Positions 22,321-34,917 of a stretch of DNA of 64,000 bases are shown here, one piece after another. The stretch spans positions 39,612 to 103,611 of the forward strand of contig NBAZ01000039.1 of the NCBI GenBank assembly GCA_002794735.1, read 5' to 3'. The DNA comes from Pyrrhoderma lamaoense. Its lineage: Eukaryota; Basidiomycota; Agaricomycetes; Hymenochaetales; Hymenochaetaceae. The notes under the pieces were generated by a model. That model was not told the origin of the DNA and did not search any database. It saw only the letters and a list, made by a program, of their open reading frames with translations. A program made the translations under genes and the position numbers. Position 1 is the first letter of the stretch, and every line of letters starts with the position of its first letter.

Positions 22321-25300
22321 ATGCCCGGAAACTCCTCGAGTAATCCTCTACGCAGTGTTCGTCCCGACATCTTAGCCAGGCTCAAGCACTTAGACGTTTC
22401 AAAACGCCTTTCTTTCGACCCCAACCGTGTCGCTAGTTGCGGCTCCTATAGCGATGTACTCAGAGGTGACTGCGAGATAGCTGTCCAAGGCCATGTCAAA
22501 GTAGGTGTGAAACGCATGCGTTTTCACTTGCAAGAAGATATAAAAAATGTGTGTATCACATAAAGTACTTTCTCCACTCACTTATCAAATGACTGCTAGC
22601 TATTTGAGAAAGAGATCTATGTTTGGGCAAAGTTGCGTCATAATAATGTTCTACCCTTACTTGGGTTTGCGTTCGACCCTTCAACCGGGTATCCATTGCT
22701 TGTGTCTGAATGGATGGAACACGGCTCTGCATTGAGATACATAATCTCCCATCCAAAATGCAACCTGACCAAGTTCGTGAGTAGCGTAGCTCTGTAGATT
22801 CTCAGTACAATTTTTGATTTTTGATCAGATTTTCGGAATCGCGGAAGGACTTGCATATCTTCACGAACAAGGAGTTATACACTCAGACCTGAAACCAGTA
22901 AGTTACATATATCTCAGTGATTAAAATATCGCCACTTAGTGACTCTTCTTTCGTTAGGACAATATATTAGTTTCAAGTGTTGGTCATCCGGTTATATGTG
23001 ATTTTGGTTGTGCCCGTATGATCGCAGCTAGCCGGTCCCTAGCAATAGTAACAGGAGGACAACTAGGTACCATCCATTATCTGGCTTATGAGCTACTCGC
23101 CCTTTTGGATTCTTATAAGTCTCATTCATTGAAGTCGGATGTTTGGGCGTTCGGAATGACGGTTTATGTAAGAGAATCTGCCTCGATACATACTTTTTTA
23201 TTCATAGCCTCCTAGGAGCTGCTTACTCTCTGCCGTCCGTATCATGAGCAACTTCACACACAAGTAGCAATGGCTATTGTTCAGGGACGCCTCCCTGAAC
23301 TTCCATCTCACATCAAGCACTTGGTTGACAATGGCGATGAAGTGAAGGGCTTTCTTTGGAAGATCTGCCTGACGTGCTGGGAACATGACCCTAAAGAACG
23401 TAGTGACATGAAAACAATTGTTACAATGTTCCGTGGCTCAAGCGTGTTACAACTATCCGATAAATCAAAGTTCTCATTAGATTCCTTGAACTCAGAATAC
23501 CCATCCAGTGAATACCTTCAGGTTCTAGATATTACAAGCGATACGTCGCAGGCAAGTTTGCTTGGCCAGGATCGCGGTCTCGAAAAGAAACGTGATGTTG
23601 TCTGTCTAATCAAATTCTATTACATTTTACTCTTGTGCTTATCCCTTTTACTTACTGTAGCTGGTTAATCTCAAAAACGGTGAAGCAGTGCTCAGTATCG
23701 AAGACAGGCCAGTTACATGTTTTTCTCCTGTCCTTTCTCGAAAGAGCACAACATCTCGGCTGTCAATACCGGGCTCGACACTTCTGAGTAGAAGAGGAAC
23801 AGCTCAAAGAGACAATGAGGCTCGTCTAGAGTGTCATTCTGGCTCACAAAGAAAGATCTTGATTCTAGGACAGGCTCAAAGTGGAAAGACAACAGCATGG
23901 AAACGTATGGGATAAGTTTAATATATGATTACCACATTTTAAAATTTTGGCAGTTTTCAGGTTCATCCATTCCCGTCAAAAATGGGAGAGCGAACGGTCA
24001 AAATGGAGACCTGTTGTTCACTTAAATCTTTTACGCCACGTGAATACTGTCTTGGAGGCGCTTTCCCAAGAAACGGGTGGCGTTACCTCTCATTACGACC
24101 TCATCAATGAAGAACATCACAGACTTCGTACGAGTCTATCTTCATTGCAAGGCATAAAAATTGAGCTTGAACAAGTCCTCAAAAAATTCACCTTGGATGG
24201 ACCCTTTTGTGAGTTGACAGAGGTCGATTCCGGACAAGGACCAAAAATTTTAGTGTCGTCACCAATATCATACAATCAAGACCGAGCGAAGTATAGTTCC
24301 ACCCTCTGGAAGAGTGCTGTCGGAAGAATACGCAGAGGGTCAAAGGACTCAGGTTCTTCATCTGAGTCATTGGAAAGAAAGAAATTTCTCGAAACAGGAA
24401 CAGCTATTGAAGGACGAGATACAATAACTGACTTATCTGTACATCAAGATGCCTTATTAGCCCTCTGGTCCGATCCAATAGTGCGACAGATGCTATCAAG
24501 GAGAAAAATATTAGATAAAGGTGCCGAGTTGTACGTCGCATCAGCCACTTCATACGCAGGTATACCATAATTTTTTATTTAGTTTCTTAGAAAGCATCCG
24601 GCGTATAACAGCACCCACTTATGTACCAACCAATGAGGATATTTTTAACTCATATCTATCTACAAATGACCTGCAGGAACAGCATCTGTCGACAAAGAAT
24701 ACAATAGGAAGCGACCAGGACTGGTTAATGTACGACGTTGGTCTCGACATCACCCAAGCTCAGTATCTTTTCAACGATGTTCATGTGATCATATTTTTGG
24801 TCTCGGTCGATCGCTTAGAAAAGTATATGAATGAAAGCTCTGATATAGGCTGTCTTGATGTGTATAATCTATGGAGGTCTATATGCGATAATCGTTTATT
24901 AATACAAACTCAGTTTGTGTTATTTTTGAATAAATATGATGTCTTGCGTCGCAAAGTGGAGGGGGAAGTATCAACGGAAAGACTATCCGATACTCTAAAA
25001 TCAATTACAAATGGTATGTGACTCATCAATTTCTCGAAGATCAAACAACATAATTAACTTAACCCCTTGTAAGGTATATGCGATGAATTCCGAGGGATAG
25101 CTAAGAGAAATACATCGAGATATCAGCCCGTTTATATACATCTAACTACGCTAACGGTGAGTGGTCTGCGTGTATATCTATAAACCATTCACCTTACACT
25201 TGACGCACCAGGATATCCAATCATCTTCTGTGATGTTAAGCGAAGGTACATATCTAGACACCTCAAACATGACCTGACTAACTAGTATCTATACAGTATG

Positions 25301-25419
25301 CGAGAATGTTCTATCTAATAACATTACAAGAACAAGCGATATGTTACTATGATGTACTAAGGGAACCTCGCACTGGCGTATTACTCACATTATTGTCTGC
25401 TCCTCAACAACCAAAGTAG
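22321..25419 (+). CDS. Protein kinase fused to a degenerate G-alpha-like GTPase domain
   Basis: Exons 22321-22548, 22600-22776, 22829-22897, 22958-23167 and 23216-23596 encode a kinase: Gly loop ASCGSYSDVLRG, VGVKRM lysine, catalytic loop VIHSDLKPDNILVS (HSD for HRD), CDFG, AYELL for APE, SDVWAFGMTVYEL. The exon at 23661 continues in phase (LVNLKNGEAVLSIEDR) into a P-loop GQAQSGKTT. No in-frame ATG lies between that exon's start and the P-loop, which argues for one fused gene. Next come the G-alpha helical region (SKWRPVVHLNLLRHVNTVLE), APTYVPTNEDI, DVGLD at switch II (normally DVGGQ), FLNKYD and HLTTLTD (TCAT region). The splice near 23904-23958 is one base out of phase, and the extreme C-terminus (25219-25419) is uncertain. 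The HLDVSKRL linker and intron sites match the kinases at 39641 and 54117. Confidence 0.75.
24560..24590 (+). other. Possible 31-nt intron in the kinase/G-alpha gene
   Basis: GTATACC...TTTCTTAG, removal of which joins ATSYA to ESIRRITAPTYVP in frame. Both flanks are good G-alpha-like coding sequence, and the segment itself has stops. Confidence 0.4.
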
Positions 25420-26006
25420 ACTCTCTTTAGCATTTACTGTTCCAATATGTTTGCATTCATTCTACCATGTAATGTAACCCACTATCGGCCTAGGCTGTAG
25501 AACCTCGGGAAGATCGAGACTCCGTCCTTATGTTAACTAGTCGATCGGTATACTCTAACCGATCGTTATGTTTTCGGACTCGACTTCCCCACAATCCAAA
25601 TGACTTTCCCGTTCTTATTTCCCTCGTACGAAGCTCACTCGAGTTATGAGAAATTCTTACTTCTGATTTTGTGTAACACATATTTTTGTTGACTTGCGAA
25701 ACACCGGTGGCATCTAGCAATGTATTTTTATCTTCATTATTGACTTCAACTACGCAGTATAATATATTTAAATGTAGTTCGTATATGCGTATTCCTGTAT
25801 GTTATTCCCGGCAATGTTTGGAAGAAACGGTATTTATTCACCGTCTGCTACTTACGTCACGGTTATATTCCAGTGATTGTCATCCTCATGTTTTCAATGT
25901 CGGGAGTTTGTTCGCTAACTAAATTCCTATATAAGCACTTGAGCAATAATTCAACCTCAAGAGTACATAACACTTCTTTTTCTATCCCACAATCTATCCC
26001 GCAATC
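25420..26006. other. Intergenic, promoter of the RlpA-like gene
   Basis: Low-complexity AT-rich sequence. A TATA-like CTATATAAG lies about 75 bp before the ATG at 26007. No gene called. Confidence 0.4.
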
Positions 26007-26690
26007 ATGATTTCTTCCGCAACTACTGGCATGACACTTGTTCTCACTCTCCTTTGCTTTCCGTTACTCTCTCTTTCCTGTCCAGTTTCTACTTCTGGAA
26101 TTTCAAATCACCATAGAAGGGTGATAAAGGCTGAGCCCCAAGCACTTACAAAACGTTTTGACAACGCACGTTATACATGGTATGATATAACATCCGGAGA
26201 GTAAGCTTCTATACGAGAATTTGAGTCGATTAGAGGTAATCAACGATTTGACCTTCTTCTAGAACTGCTTGTGGACAGTGGTATAACAATGGTGATTATG
26301 TATGTAATTCTCCACACTGCTTCGAGTCTCATAGCTAATTGTTTGCTCAGGTCGTCGCGCTTGATGCTCAGGTATCCGTATTCCTTCAATCTCCGTTTCA
26401 TTTCTGATTTTTTTGCTCGCTTGTTTTCTCTCTTTTTTGTTTGAAGCAATTTGGCGGTGGTGAAAATTGTTTCAAGCAAATTTCGATTACCGCTAAAGGG
26501 AAAACCGCTACTGCTCAAATAGTAGACGAGGTAAATTGTGTTTGACTGAAGTACGAGTTTGGCATTTGCATTAACAACATTTCAGTGCCCGAGTTGTCCC
26601 TGGGGAGCACTTGATGTCTCCCAAGGGCTTTTCGAATACTTTGGATCCCTCGATGACGGGGAGATTTACGGATCATGGAATTTTATATGA
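26007..26690 (+). CDS. Secreted RlpA-like double-psi beta-barrel protein
   Basis: Five exons give a small secreted protein of about 135 residues. The N-terminus MISSATTGMTLVLTLLCF is a signal peptide ending near LSLSC. After a pro-like stretch with a KR site (ALTKRFDNARYTWYD) comes the double-psi beta-barrel: SGETACGQWYNNGDY, VVALDAQ, FGGGENCFKQISITAKG, then CPSCPWGALDVSQGLFEYF and GEIYGSWNF at the end. This is the RlpA-like/barwin-related fold found in fungal small secreted proteins and papain-inhibitor-like proteins. Conserved Cys pairs (ACG, NC, CPSC) and the Asp of ALD are in place. All introns are 45-75 nt GT-AG. In plant-associated fungi such proteins are often expressed during colonisation, so an effector-like role is possible but is inference. 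Confidence 0.85.
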
Positions 26691-27775
26691 CACTCAGCCG
26701 TTCCCGCTCAGTTTCACCCGATGTGACTAGATCAGCCAATGTCTGTATACCGCTCCGCGCTTAGTGACATCTCTATTGACATGTGTTTGTATCGTAAATG
26801 TTCAGTGCTTCTAGGCTATTTGTTCTCTTACGTAATTACTATATTAATGGCTTTACTTACATTAATGCTTTGCATATATACCCTACTTAATCAATCTTTT
26901 ATGAATGATTCTATCCCAAAGATGAGCGGTAAACCACGAAACCCTATTAAGGAACTTGTCCGAGTCTTAATCCGTCACCATAAGGTCCTTGATTTCTCCA
27001 CATTCATTCACAAAACATCGTTACACCGAAAAAATGAGAAGCATATAAATTTGATCCATTGTAGCAGTTGCTGCTAACCATAAAAACATCATAATCATTA
27101 CTGTTACATTAGACTAAGCAAAAAGTCCTCTGAAAGTTTTAATAACGGGGACCATTGTTAAAAATCTGAGAGAAAAAAAAACGAAACATATCCAGAGCAA
27201 AACTAGGAGAACATAGACGAAAGAAAAATTGCAATGACCAAGGAGATAGTAATGCAAAAAAAACGTGAACAATTACATGCATATATGCTGAGTGAGTGAT
27301 AGAGACGAGAAGTCATTAAGTAGTATGATGGAAGGAATATTGCAGGGTAGATGATGATTGAGTTGATTGCTAAAAATATGCAAAAAGATGAACTTTTTTT
27401 TGATTCCAGGCTATTCATTTGATTCGAGGTATTGAGTGTATCGATCGATGCTCCGTTTCCTCCTAAAATTGCGATCGGTTTTGGATGTGTCCATTTATAA
27501 AATATCTAGATCACGTTAATTTCTAGTTGAAAAACTTTGGCCGTTATAAATATTGGTGAACTAGGGAGATAGTATATATTAGCAGCGGGTCCATATCTGT
27601 ACGTTTTCTGAAGAATTACCTTCAGATAAAGTATCACAATAAGGCGCAGATCTCCGCGCTGATCATATAAGAGGCCAGGCTGTTTTCCCATTCTTCATAG
27701 ATAACGAACCAGCACGTCTATTTGGTTTCTAAGAAACAGTGAGTAAATTGCTCTTATGTTAAGGGAAAGACTTCA
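26691..27775. other. Intergenic
   Basis: One unsupported plus frame (26739-27077) and short minus frames. No recognisable motif or splice-supported gene. Confidence 0.35.
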
Positions 27776-29667
27776 TCATACCTGCAGTCTACTAATACCC
27801 ATTTCTCCCGTATTGTCCATGTCCTTCATGAGTCCCGTAGACCCAGAGGATTTACGACGCATCAAGTCGCAACTCCGTTTAGAGCTTAGATTATACGATG
27901 GCAAATACTCGGAACATGGCCTTGGATTTTCAACAGAATCCAACAGGTTCACTACAGTCCGAGCTGGAGTTGCAGGCGGCGTCACGAGCTCATATTCAGT
28001 CGAATCGAACTCGAAGTACTCAGCATCCGATTCTGAGCTTATATTTCGGATTGTCATAGGGTGTACTTCATTCGTATAGGTGACGGCCAAGCTAGAATCT
28101 ACAATCAAGTTATTGTTGTAGTCAAATGATTGCTGCATGGTATACAGATCGAGTTTCATGCGCAGGGCCGAGATTTGTTTCATGAGAGACTCGATTTTGA
28201 CCTAAAATAAGTAATTAGACTCAGTTCGTTTATGAAAAGACTTTTACACACAGCCTGTTCTCCAATCATTGCATTTTGCTCCTCTATCTGATATTCTGCA
28301 TACAGCAATGACTTTTCAAGTCTCCTCTTGTCGCAGACGAGTGTAGATGTCACAGATCGTTCGTCAATAGCCTTTTCCGCGAAGAGCAGCGCACGCGTAA
28401 GTCTCGAGTTCTCACACTCTTGAAGTAAGACTTGTGAGTTCTGAGTTGCAATTATCTTTTCGGTAAGGAGCAATTTCATTTCAAGCTGAGCCTTCTCGTC
28501 TTTGAGTGACAATATTAAGCGCTAGATACCAAAAATCAGAATTTGCGATATTGGCGTCACAAAGAGAAGGCATACAATCAACTTGCTCTCTCCCACAGTT
28601 GCAGGAGTTACAAGAGATAGCCCGTTCTCGACATGTGATGTAATTTGATTCGCAACACGTTGTAATCCAGGGAGATCTAGGTACAGATTAAGTATTCTTC
28701 TCGTCTAGTAAGGACCATCCGTACTCACCAGCATGTGGATCTCCAGACTTACTAACACCAGTGATAGAGAAATCATCCGAGAAGCGTTTGGTCACTTCCG
28801 TTGCACGCTCAAGACCGTTATCCTCTGATTTTACTTGAGCCTCTTGAACCGAGGGGGTTGGTGGGCTATTCGCGTGCTTATCGTTGTTCTGCTCGCAAAC
28901 TACCTCAGATTCTTTCTTATCGTTGCTGTCAGAGCATAAAATATCGTTATTCTCGAAGGTACGAGGTGACGAAGCCAATTCCGTTCCGGGTTCTCGAACC
29001 TCCTCCATTATTTCAGCTATTTCGGATTCTCCCTCTTCTTCGATTAGTGTTTCGTCCTCTTCTAGAATGCATTCGAGCTAGGTCCCATAAGTAATTTATC
29101 TTAGTTAAAGGCCAAATTCTTCGGAAGTAGGTATATAAGAGTAGCTTACTTTTTGCTGCTCGAGGGCTTTCTGCTCCAGTTGTTTGTAGTATTCCCAGAA
29201 ACTACTTTTGACTTCAGACCAAGTAACGGCCCCTTCGGCCGCCTTGCTTGGCCTGCCTACTCGAGGGCTCGATACAGAAATCGCATTCATACAGCTTTCC
29301 TTCGAGGCTGAAGCAGCTGTGATGCTAGACTGGTTTATGGAAAGTGAAACTAAGGGAGGGGGCTTGCGTCTGATTGAGAAGTTGGGGGCAAACATGATAT
29401 ATGGTGTGGGTGTAGGGGGGCGCGTAACAACGTTGTCCTCGTCTTCAGCTTTCTTAGATGATTTGCTTTTTGTACTTCTTACACGGGAGATCCATTTGCG
29501 AAAAGGAGTTCGGGGCGCGACTGAAGGTGCCTCAGTCAAATGTTTCTGTAAATTGATGAGTGTATATTTTTTACACATGAGCTTTCAAATAGACTTACAG
29601 GTACATCATCGGAAGTAGTAGCATTAGAGTTACGTCTGAATCGTAAGATTCCAAGTGAAAAGACCAT
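27776..29667 (-). CDS. Low-complexity coiled-coil protein (unknown)
   Basis: Six exons join cleanly into about 560 residues. Start MVFSLGILRFRRNSN at 29667. Next is a basic Ser-rich region (RVRSTKSKSSKKAEDED) and PT-rich short motifs (RPPTPTPY), then WSEVKSSFWEYYKQLEQKAL. An acidic block follows (LEEDETLIEEEGESEIAEIM), then SPPTPS and ITGVSKSGDPHAG. The C-terminal third is a likely coiled coil (DEKAQLEMKLLLTEKI; RRLEKSLLYAEYQIEEQNA; KIESLMKQISALRMK). The tail has VTPPATPA and SSKRSCDLMRRKSSGS, which look like kinase target sites. No known domain. Length and composition suggest a scaffold or regulatory protein. The frame is intact throughout. Confidence 0.65.
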
Positions 29668-31416
29668 GTTTTCCAAAAGTCCGAAGCTAAAGAAACACTA
29701 TTGTTTGATGAGATCGTGTTGTGTTTTTTTGACGCGTTGTCGCGTGCCTATGTGGGCTTGAAGGTTTATCTTCGCGTTCAGATCAGAAAGCGAGTTGCAA
29801 AAAAACACGATGCTGAGAAAAGGTCAAGGAGATTTTATTGCAAGGGTACTTGATCGCGGTAACGTCTCGGAGCCTCGGAGGAAAACCCTATGGAGATGAG
29901 GTCCGGGGGACTGACGGTGATAATTAAGTTGAAATACGCGTCTGTATGTGGATCACTACCAAAACACAATTATACCCGAGAGAAGGATAAGGGGGACTAT
30001 AGGGCGGGTGCGAATGTAGGCAGGGATATTATGATGCCTTTAGTCCCGTAGAAAGTAGTGAATTTGAGGGAAATACACGGGTTTGAACAGTATATGTAGA
30101 CGGATAGCTCTGGCCCCGCCTTTGCACACAATCCACAAAAATATAAAAGCAAAAAAAAAAAGACAAAATTTGATAAAACAAGAAAGAGATGGTAACGAGA
30201 GGGTCAGAAAAAAAAACTCAAAAAACCTAGAAAAGTAAGAAGCAATACAAGTCAGTTGTCAGTCTTGCAAGTCCTTTGTCTCGGGGCCTCTTTCATGACA
30301 ACCAAATCTACGCGATCACGTGATGTGTTCACTTTTTCCACGCGGAGTAATCAGTGAATCATGCATCATGCATCAAATATCATCCCTTTACTTCCCACTC
30401 TTGATCTACATTTGCTCTCGTTTGTAGCACTGCCTTCTAAATTTATGGTTATACCTACCCGTTAACCGAAGCAGCATCAAATCATAACTAAACATAGGTT
30501 CCGAGCAGACCTAAGTAAAGTATAAGATATGCATTGATCATTTCCTGTATATATCTTACATCCTGTTTTAATACAGTCCAATAAATCTCATGTAGGACAT
30601 AGCATATCTACTCGCAATAAAGCTTCACTATCGAGGATAGTGAGTGGGAAAAATTTCCGACTTGCTTCTCTTGACCTGTGAAAAAGGTATATCCGTTCTT
30701 TAAAGTGAGAAGAATAACTCCCGACGTGAGATCTATAACCTTTTTGAAGGCTTTTTCTGTAGCCGATGTGGGGTCGGATAAACTGAGCGCTCAAGTACCG
30801 CCGGGTCTCTCAAAGGCTTCTCTAGACTTGATTGTTTCTTATTGTAAAGACCTATCAAGAGGCATTATTACAAGTGTATTGCGTATTGCGGGAATGTCTC
30901 TAGTGTTCGTCAGTTAGGAAGGAGCTCAGGAAACTATCGCATATTGACTTGAATGCTAACATATATATATACAATACGCAGCTACAATGTTACTACAAAA
31001 ATAACTTTCAGGTTGGAACTTTTTAGCTTGTAAAACGAAGGAAAGAAAGGCGGGCATCTTTTTTTTTTTGGTAAGAGTAGATTTGAAGTTCCAAGCCAAA
31101 CCCCGGTACTTGGACCGGGCATTATCGCCAGCACATTACCAATTACCGATACTAGTATAAAGCCCAAATGTCCCCCTTCTCTTTTCTAATCGATATAAAA
31201 TGAACACACGTACCAGAAGATCATCGAATCTTGATATAGTAGTCTTTCATTTCTCGATGTGAAAGATGAGGATACTCACAATGACTTATATACAGTATAG
31301 AGCGGGGCCATACATGTATAAGCTTGGGTCATCCCTCACTTTGTTGCCGTTGCCGTTTAACAAGCCTCCTTATATTCCCTTGCGTAACCCAAGGAAGCAA
31401 ACATTCAACACGCATA
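29668..31416. other. Intergenic with homopolymer tracts
   Basis: A/T tracts and short unsupported frames (30588-30917). A TATA-like region and pyrimidine-rich leader precede the hydrophobin start at 31417. No gene called. Confidence 0.4.
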
Positions 31417-32063
31417 ATGACCTCCCGATTCTTCTTGTTATCTACTATCGTCCTAGCGTCCCTTGTGAGGAGTGCCTTCGGACTTCCCGAATCAGTCTCG
31501 AGCTCCGCCAATCTTCTTCTTCGGACGGAATCTCGCCCGTACAATGTGCGCTGCAAGGGTCATCCGTGCAATGCTGTGAGACTATAGACCCGGTACGTAG
31601 TCGACTGACTTCTACAGTACCTCATTTCCCTTTCGTTCTACAAGCGACGACCACCTCCTTATGCATCTCTAAGACTTATTTGACTTAATTTCTACTCTCC
31701 CTTAAGTTCTCTGAGGTCTCGAGCGTTCTCACCCTATACTAGAGGCTGCGGGCATCCCAATTCCCTCTCTAGATACTATTATCGCTTTTAATTGTCAAGC
31801 TAACGTGAGTAACTCCTACTCCCTCTATGTGCATCTCATATCTCTCTTATTCATCTCTCTACTCCTTGCTATCAGCCTCTTGGCATAGGATGCTCCCAGA
31901 CTCTTCTTTGCTGCTCAGCTGTTGTTCCGTAGGTTTTTAAGACGTGTATGTTCATCTATCTATACGCCGCCTCTGACCCAATACTTTTCATCATATTTCT
32001 AAAAAGAATCAGAATATAGGAGTTAACTGTCAACCAGCAGACCCCTCTTATAGGCTAGGCTAG
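31417..32063 (+). CDS. Class I hydrophobin A, with frameshifts
   Basis: Small secreted amphipathic protein that coats hyphae. Signal peptide MTSRFFLLSTIVLASLVRSA. The Cys pattern follows in pieces: GISPVQCALQGSSVQCCETI, LEAAGIPIPSLDT, FNCQAN, LGIGCSQTLLCC, and a last exon NIGVNCQPADPSYRLG ending at 32063. All eight Cys are present. The frame changes once near 31510-31521 (a CTT repeat) and once near 31738-31742, so either this copy is decaying or two bases are missing. The CC-TIDP/intron position is the same as in the hydrophobins at 32231-33095 and 50546-51118. Transcribed towards hydrophobin B, with 167 bp between their ends. Confidence 0.7.
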
Positions 32064-32230
32064 GCTTAATAGCTTACTAGCTTACTAGCTTACTACTTAG
32101 CGACATGTAACAGTACTAGTAACAGCACCTCAAATACCCAGAACAAGAAAACATGAATCAATTATACTCATTTATATCTCATAATAAAAAAAGAATGAAC
32201 GATGAACGGATGAACGGATGAGTGAGCTAC

Positions 32231-33095
32231 TTAGAAAAGTGTCTCAACAGGCTGGCAATTTACCCCAATGTCCAAGTTCTGTGTGTGGTAGATAATCATA
32301 ATATACGAATGATTGTCATTGTCATTGTCAATAACCACCACGTTTACATGCATGCGAATTTGCAAAAAAAAAAAAAAATAATAATCAGATTTAGATTTTA
32401 GGGGCGGGGAAGTTCAAGTTGGGGGCTTGGGGGGGGACTTACCGGAAGAACGAGAGAGCAACAAAGCACTTCTTCCGAGCAACCGATACCAAGGAACTTT
32501 TATACGTGATACGTGTAATAATAATAAAACGTAAAAACGTAACTCAGAGGTCAGAGTGTGCTTGTATATACGAGAAATATACATGTATATGTTGGCTCGA
32601 AAAGGACTTACAGATGGCTGGCAGTTAAAAGCGACTAGCGAGTCAAGTGGGGGAGAGGGATACCTAATAATCCCAGAACACCTTTAAGGAGGTCCACGAC
32701 GAGAGAGAGCTATATAACGTTTTTTCAGTTTTTCGGGTCACAAGAAAGAAGTCAAAAAACCAAAAACCAAAAGGGCCCTCGTGAGTCATTTTTCTTATTA
32801 AATTCAAAAACGTTAAAACGTTAAAACGTACTGGCTCAATCGTCTCGCAGCATTGCACAGTTGAGAGTTCCAAGACGCACACGAGTGGGTTGACACCGTC
32901 AGCACCGTCTTGGTCTTGTGCAGATAATGTATGAGGAAGTGAGACGTTCATCGCCGTGGCCGTAGTTGAGTTGTCCGTTAGCTCGACATCTATATCACTT
33001 GTTGCCAAGTCCCGGTCCCGACCCTTGAATATCGCACTCCCCTGCACGAGTAGAACAAGTGAGAACAGAGAGAAGTACAAATGAATGAGACGCAT
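32231..33095 (-). CDS. Class I hydrophobin B
   Basis: Start MRLIHLYFSLFSLVLLVQGS at 33095, a signal peptide. A spacer with NST and NVS glycosylation sites follows, then VNPLVCVLELSTVQCCETIE, GVLGLLGIPLP, VAFNCQPS, LGIGCSEEVLCCSLV, and a last exon NLDIGVNCQPVETLF with the stop at 32233-32231. The eight Cys follow the class I pattern C-CC-C-C-CC-C. One base is missing at the G5 run 32649-32653 (PLP/LDSL junction), a homopolymer. The intron after CCETIEP is at the position seen in the two other hydrophobin genes of the window. The long spacer before the first Cys is unusual for the group. Confidence 0.8.
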
Positions 33096-34917
33096 GATGG
33101 TCAGAGATATGAGTACTGTATAGACGCTGAAGACTAGCATTACGACTTGAAAGGCTTGGTTTTTATACCTTTCTTTTTCCCACTACATGGCTAGAGATGA
33201 CTAATGACTAGGTTATATGGAAATTTGGTATAAATAGCTATAGATGAAGTTGAGTGTTTTCCATTCTGATCCTTAGTTCAGTCTGAGTCTATAAGAGATT
33301 CAAGAGGGACCGGCTAAGAGGGAAACAAGTACCAACGTATCCAATTCCAATACAAAGACTCTTATACTTGCACCAATTTAATTGTCTTCAGATCAAACAT
33401 TATCACGAATCTAGAGCTACTTGCTTACTTTTTTGCGCATATTGACTTAACCGCTATCTGAGCGATGACGAAGACTTGAATTCTTTGTTATGGGATTTGG
33501 TCACTAATGAGTTATCAGCATAGTAAGTACTCTCAGATCAAGTTATATGGACGTATACGTATCATGAGAAAACGTATGAATTGGTGCTAGAAAGCCGGTA
33601 AGGTTTAAATTCAGAGAGCTCGCATAATTTAAGCCCATCTATACATCCTCAGTGATCTAGCCTAAAGATCACCGAGTCATCTCATCCTACTTCAAGTACC
33701 TGTAACTGGCCATCAGTACAGCAAAGAGAAGCTAGTAAGGTTCCTCCATTACCATATACGCACCAAGGAGAAAAAACCTGAATACAAATTTAGCCTTAGC
33801 CTTAGTTAGTGCTCGATTGTCAATATCTTGATGTTCTAGGCCTCTAGATCTAACAACGTAGCATACTGCACCCAAATCAGGACACTAGTACTGATCACAC
33901 GGGGCAGGAGTGAGAGAAACCCAATTCAAGATGATCCGAGGTAAAGTTTAGACGTGTAGGAGGGAACTGGAACTGAAATGCGGGGAAACCCTAATTAAGA
34001 AGTACACGGGTCAGCGGCCCGGGATTACCGGGGGAAACCTCGTCACTGGTTTACTGGACTATTATCACTATACAGTCATTTTAGTGGATCTGTATCTGAG
34101 AATATATATTTAAGCGCACTTAGTTGTGTCCCTTGCATGAAAACTATCAGGCGAAACGCTAGGATGATCACTAAGAGAGGAAACGACAAGTTTATTATGG
34201 GAAGTAGATGTACTAACAGTTAACTAACTTGATTGATTTGTCTAGCTAGTAACACTGAATACAGTGTTCCTGATAATATCCAATTCTTCGAGTATGATAC
34301 ACAAGATAGATTCATAGAACTGTTACTCAGAGTAATCAGAGCATCATCTTCTTTGAATCCTAGCTATGTCCAACTTCTTTCACTTTCCTTTATGGCCACT
34401 AAGCTCTCCCCAATGCATCATCAAGTTAATATTTGATGCGTCACGTTACTTGGAGGATGTGATTAAAACCAAGTACTTGAAGTAGGAGATCCGGAGAAAC
34501 TGTGCTTCACAGTTCCTTTTTCTATTTCCATATTCAGAAGTTTTGCTTTTTTTGTGCTTGAAATGGAAAATGATTCCCTTTTTACACACCTACTGTCTCA
34601 AAGAGATATGGTTACTATTCAGACTCGAAAGTCATGAGGGAAACCGTTACTTCACTACGCTTATTATAAATATCTAAATTTGCTTTAAAAGAAAACTGAG
34701 TTCTATCTGTTCTCAACAAATTCGACATAAAAAGCTCTAAGCATCTAGCAGTAGCAGTAAGCACAAATGCACACATCAGAGTCGGACCGAGTCGAATAGG
34801 ACGGTCCGGGATGGCCGAGGACGGATGGTAATGTGCGCATATATAACATAAAACACACATGGCAGCTTTGATCACTTATTTAACTGACTCCGTCCTGAAC
34901 GGAGCTCGTTGACGACG
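33096..34917. other. Intergenic
   Basis: Promoter of hydrophobin B, then AT-rich sequence with unsupported frames (34233-34436, 34615-34875). No motif recognised. Confidence 0.4.

Noticed and set aside
26739..27077. A 112-residue membrane protein on the plus strand
   Set aside because: Hydrophobic but AT-driven composition, no family motif, no splice partners and no promoter-like context beyond the preceding gene's 3' region.
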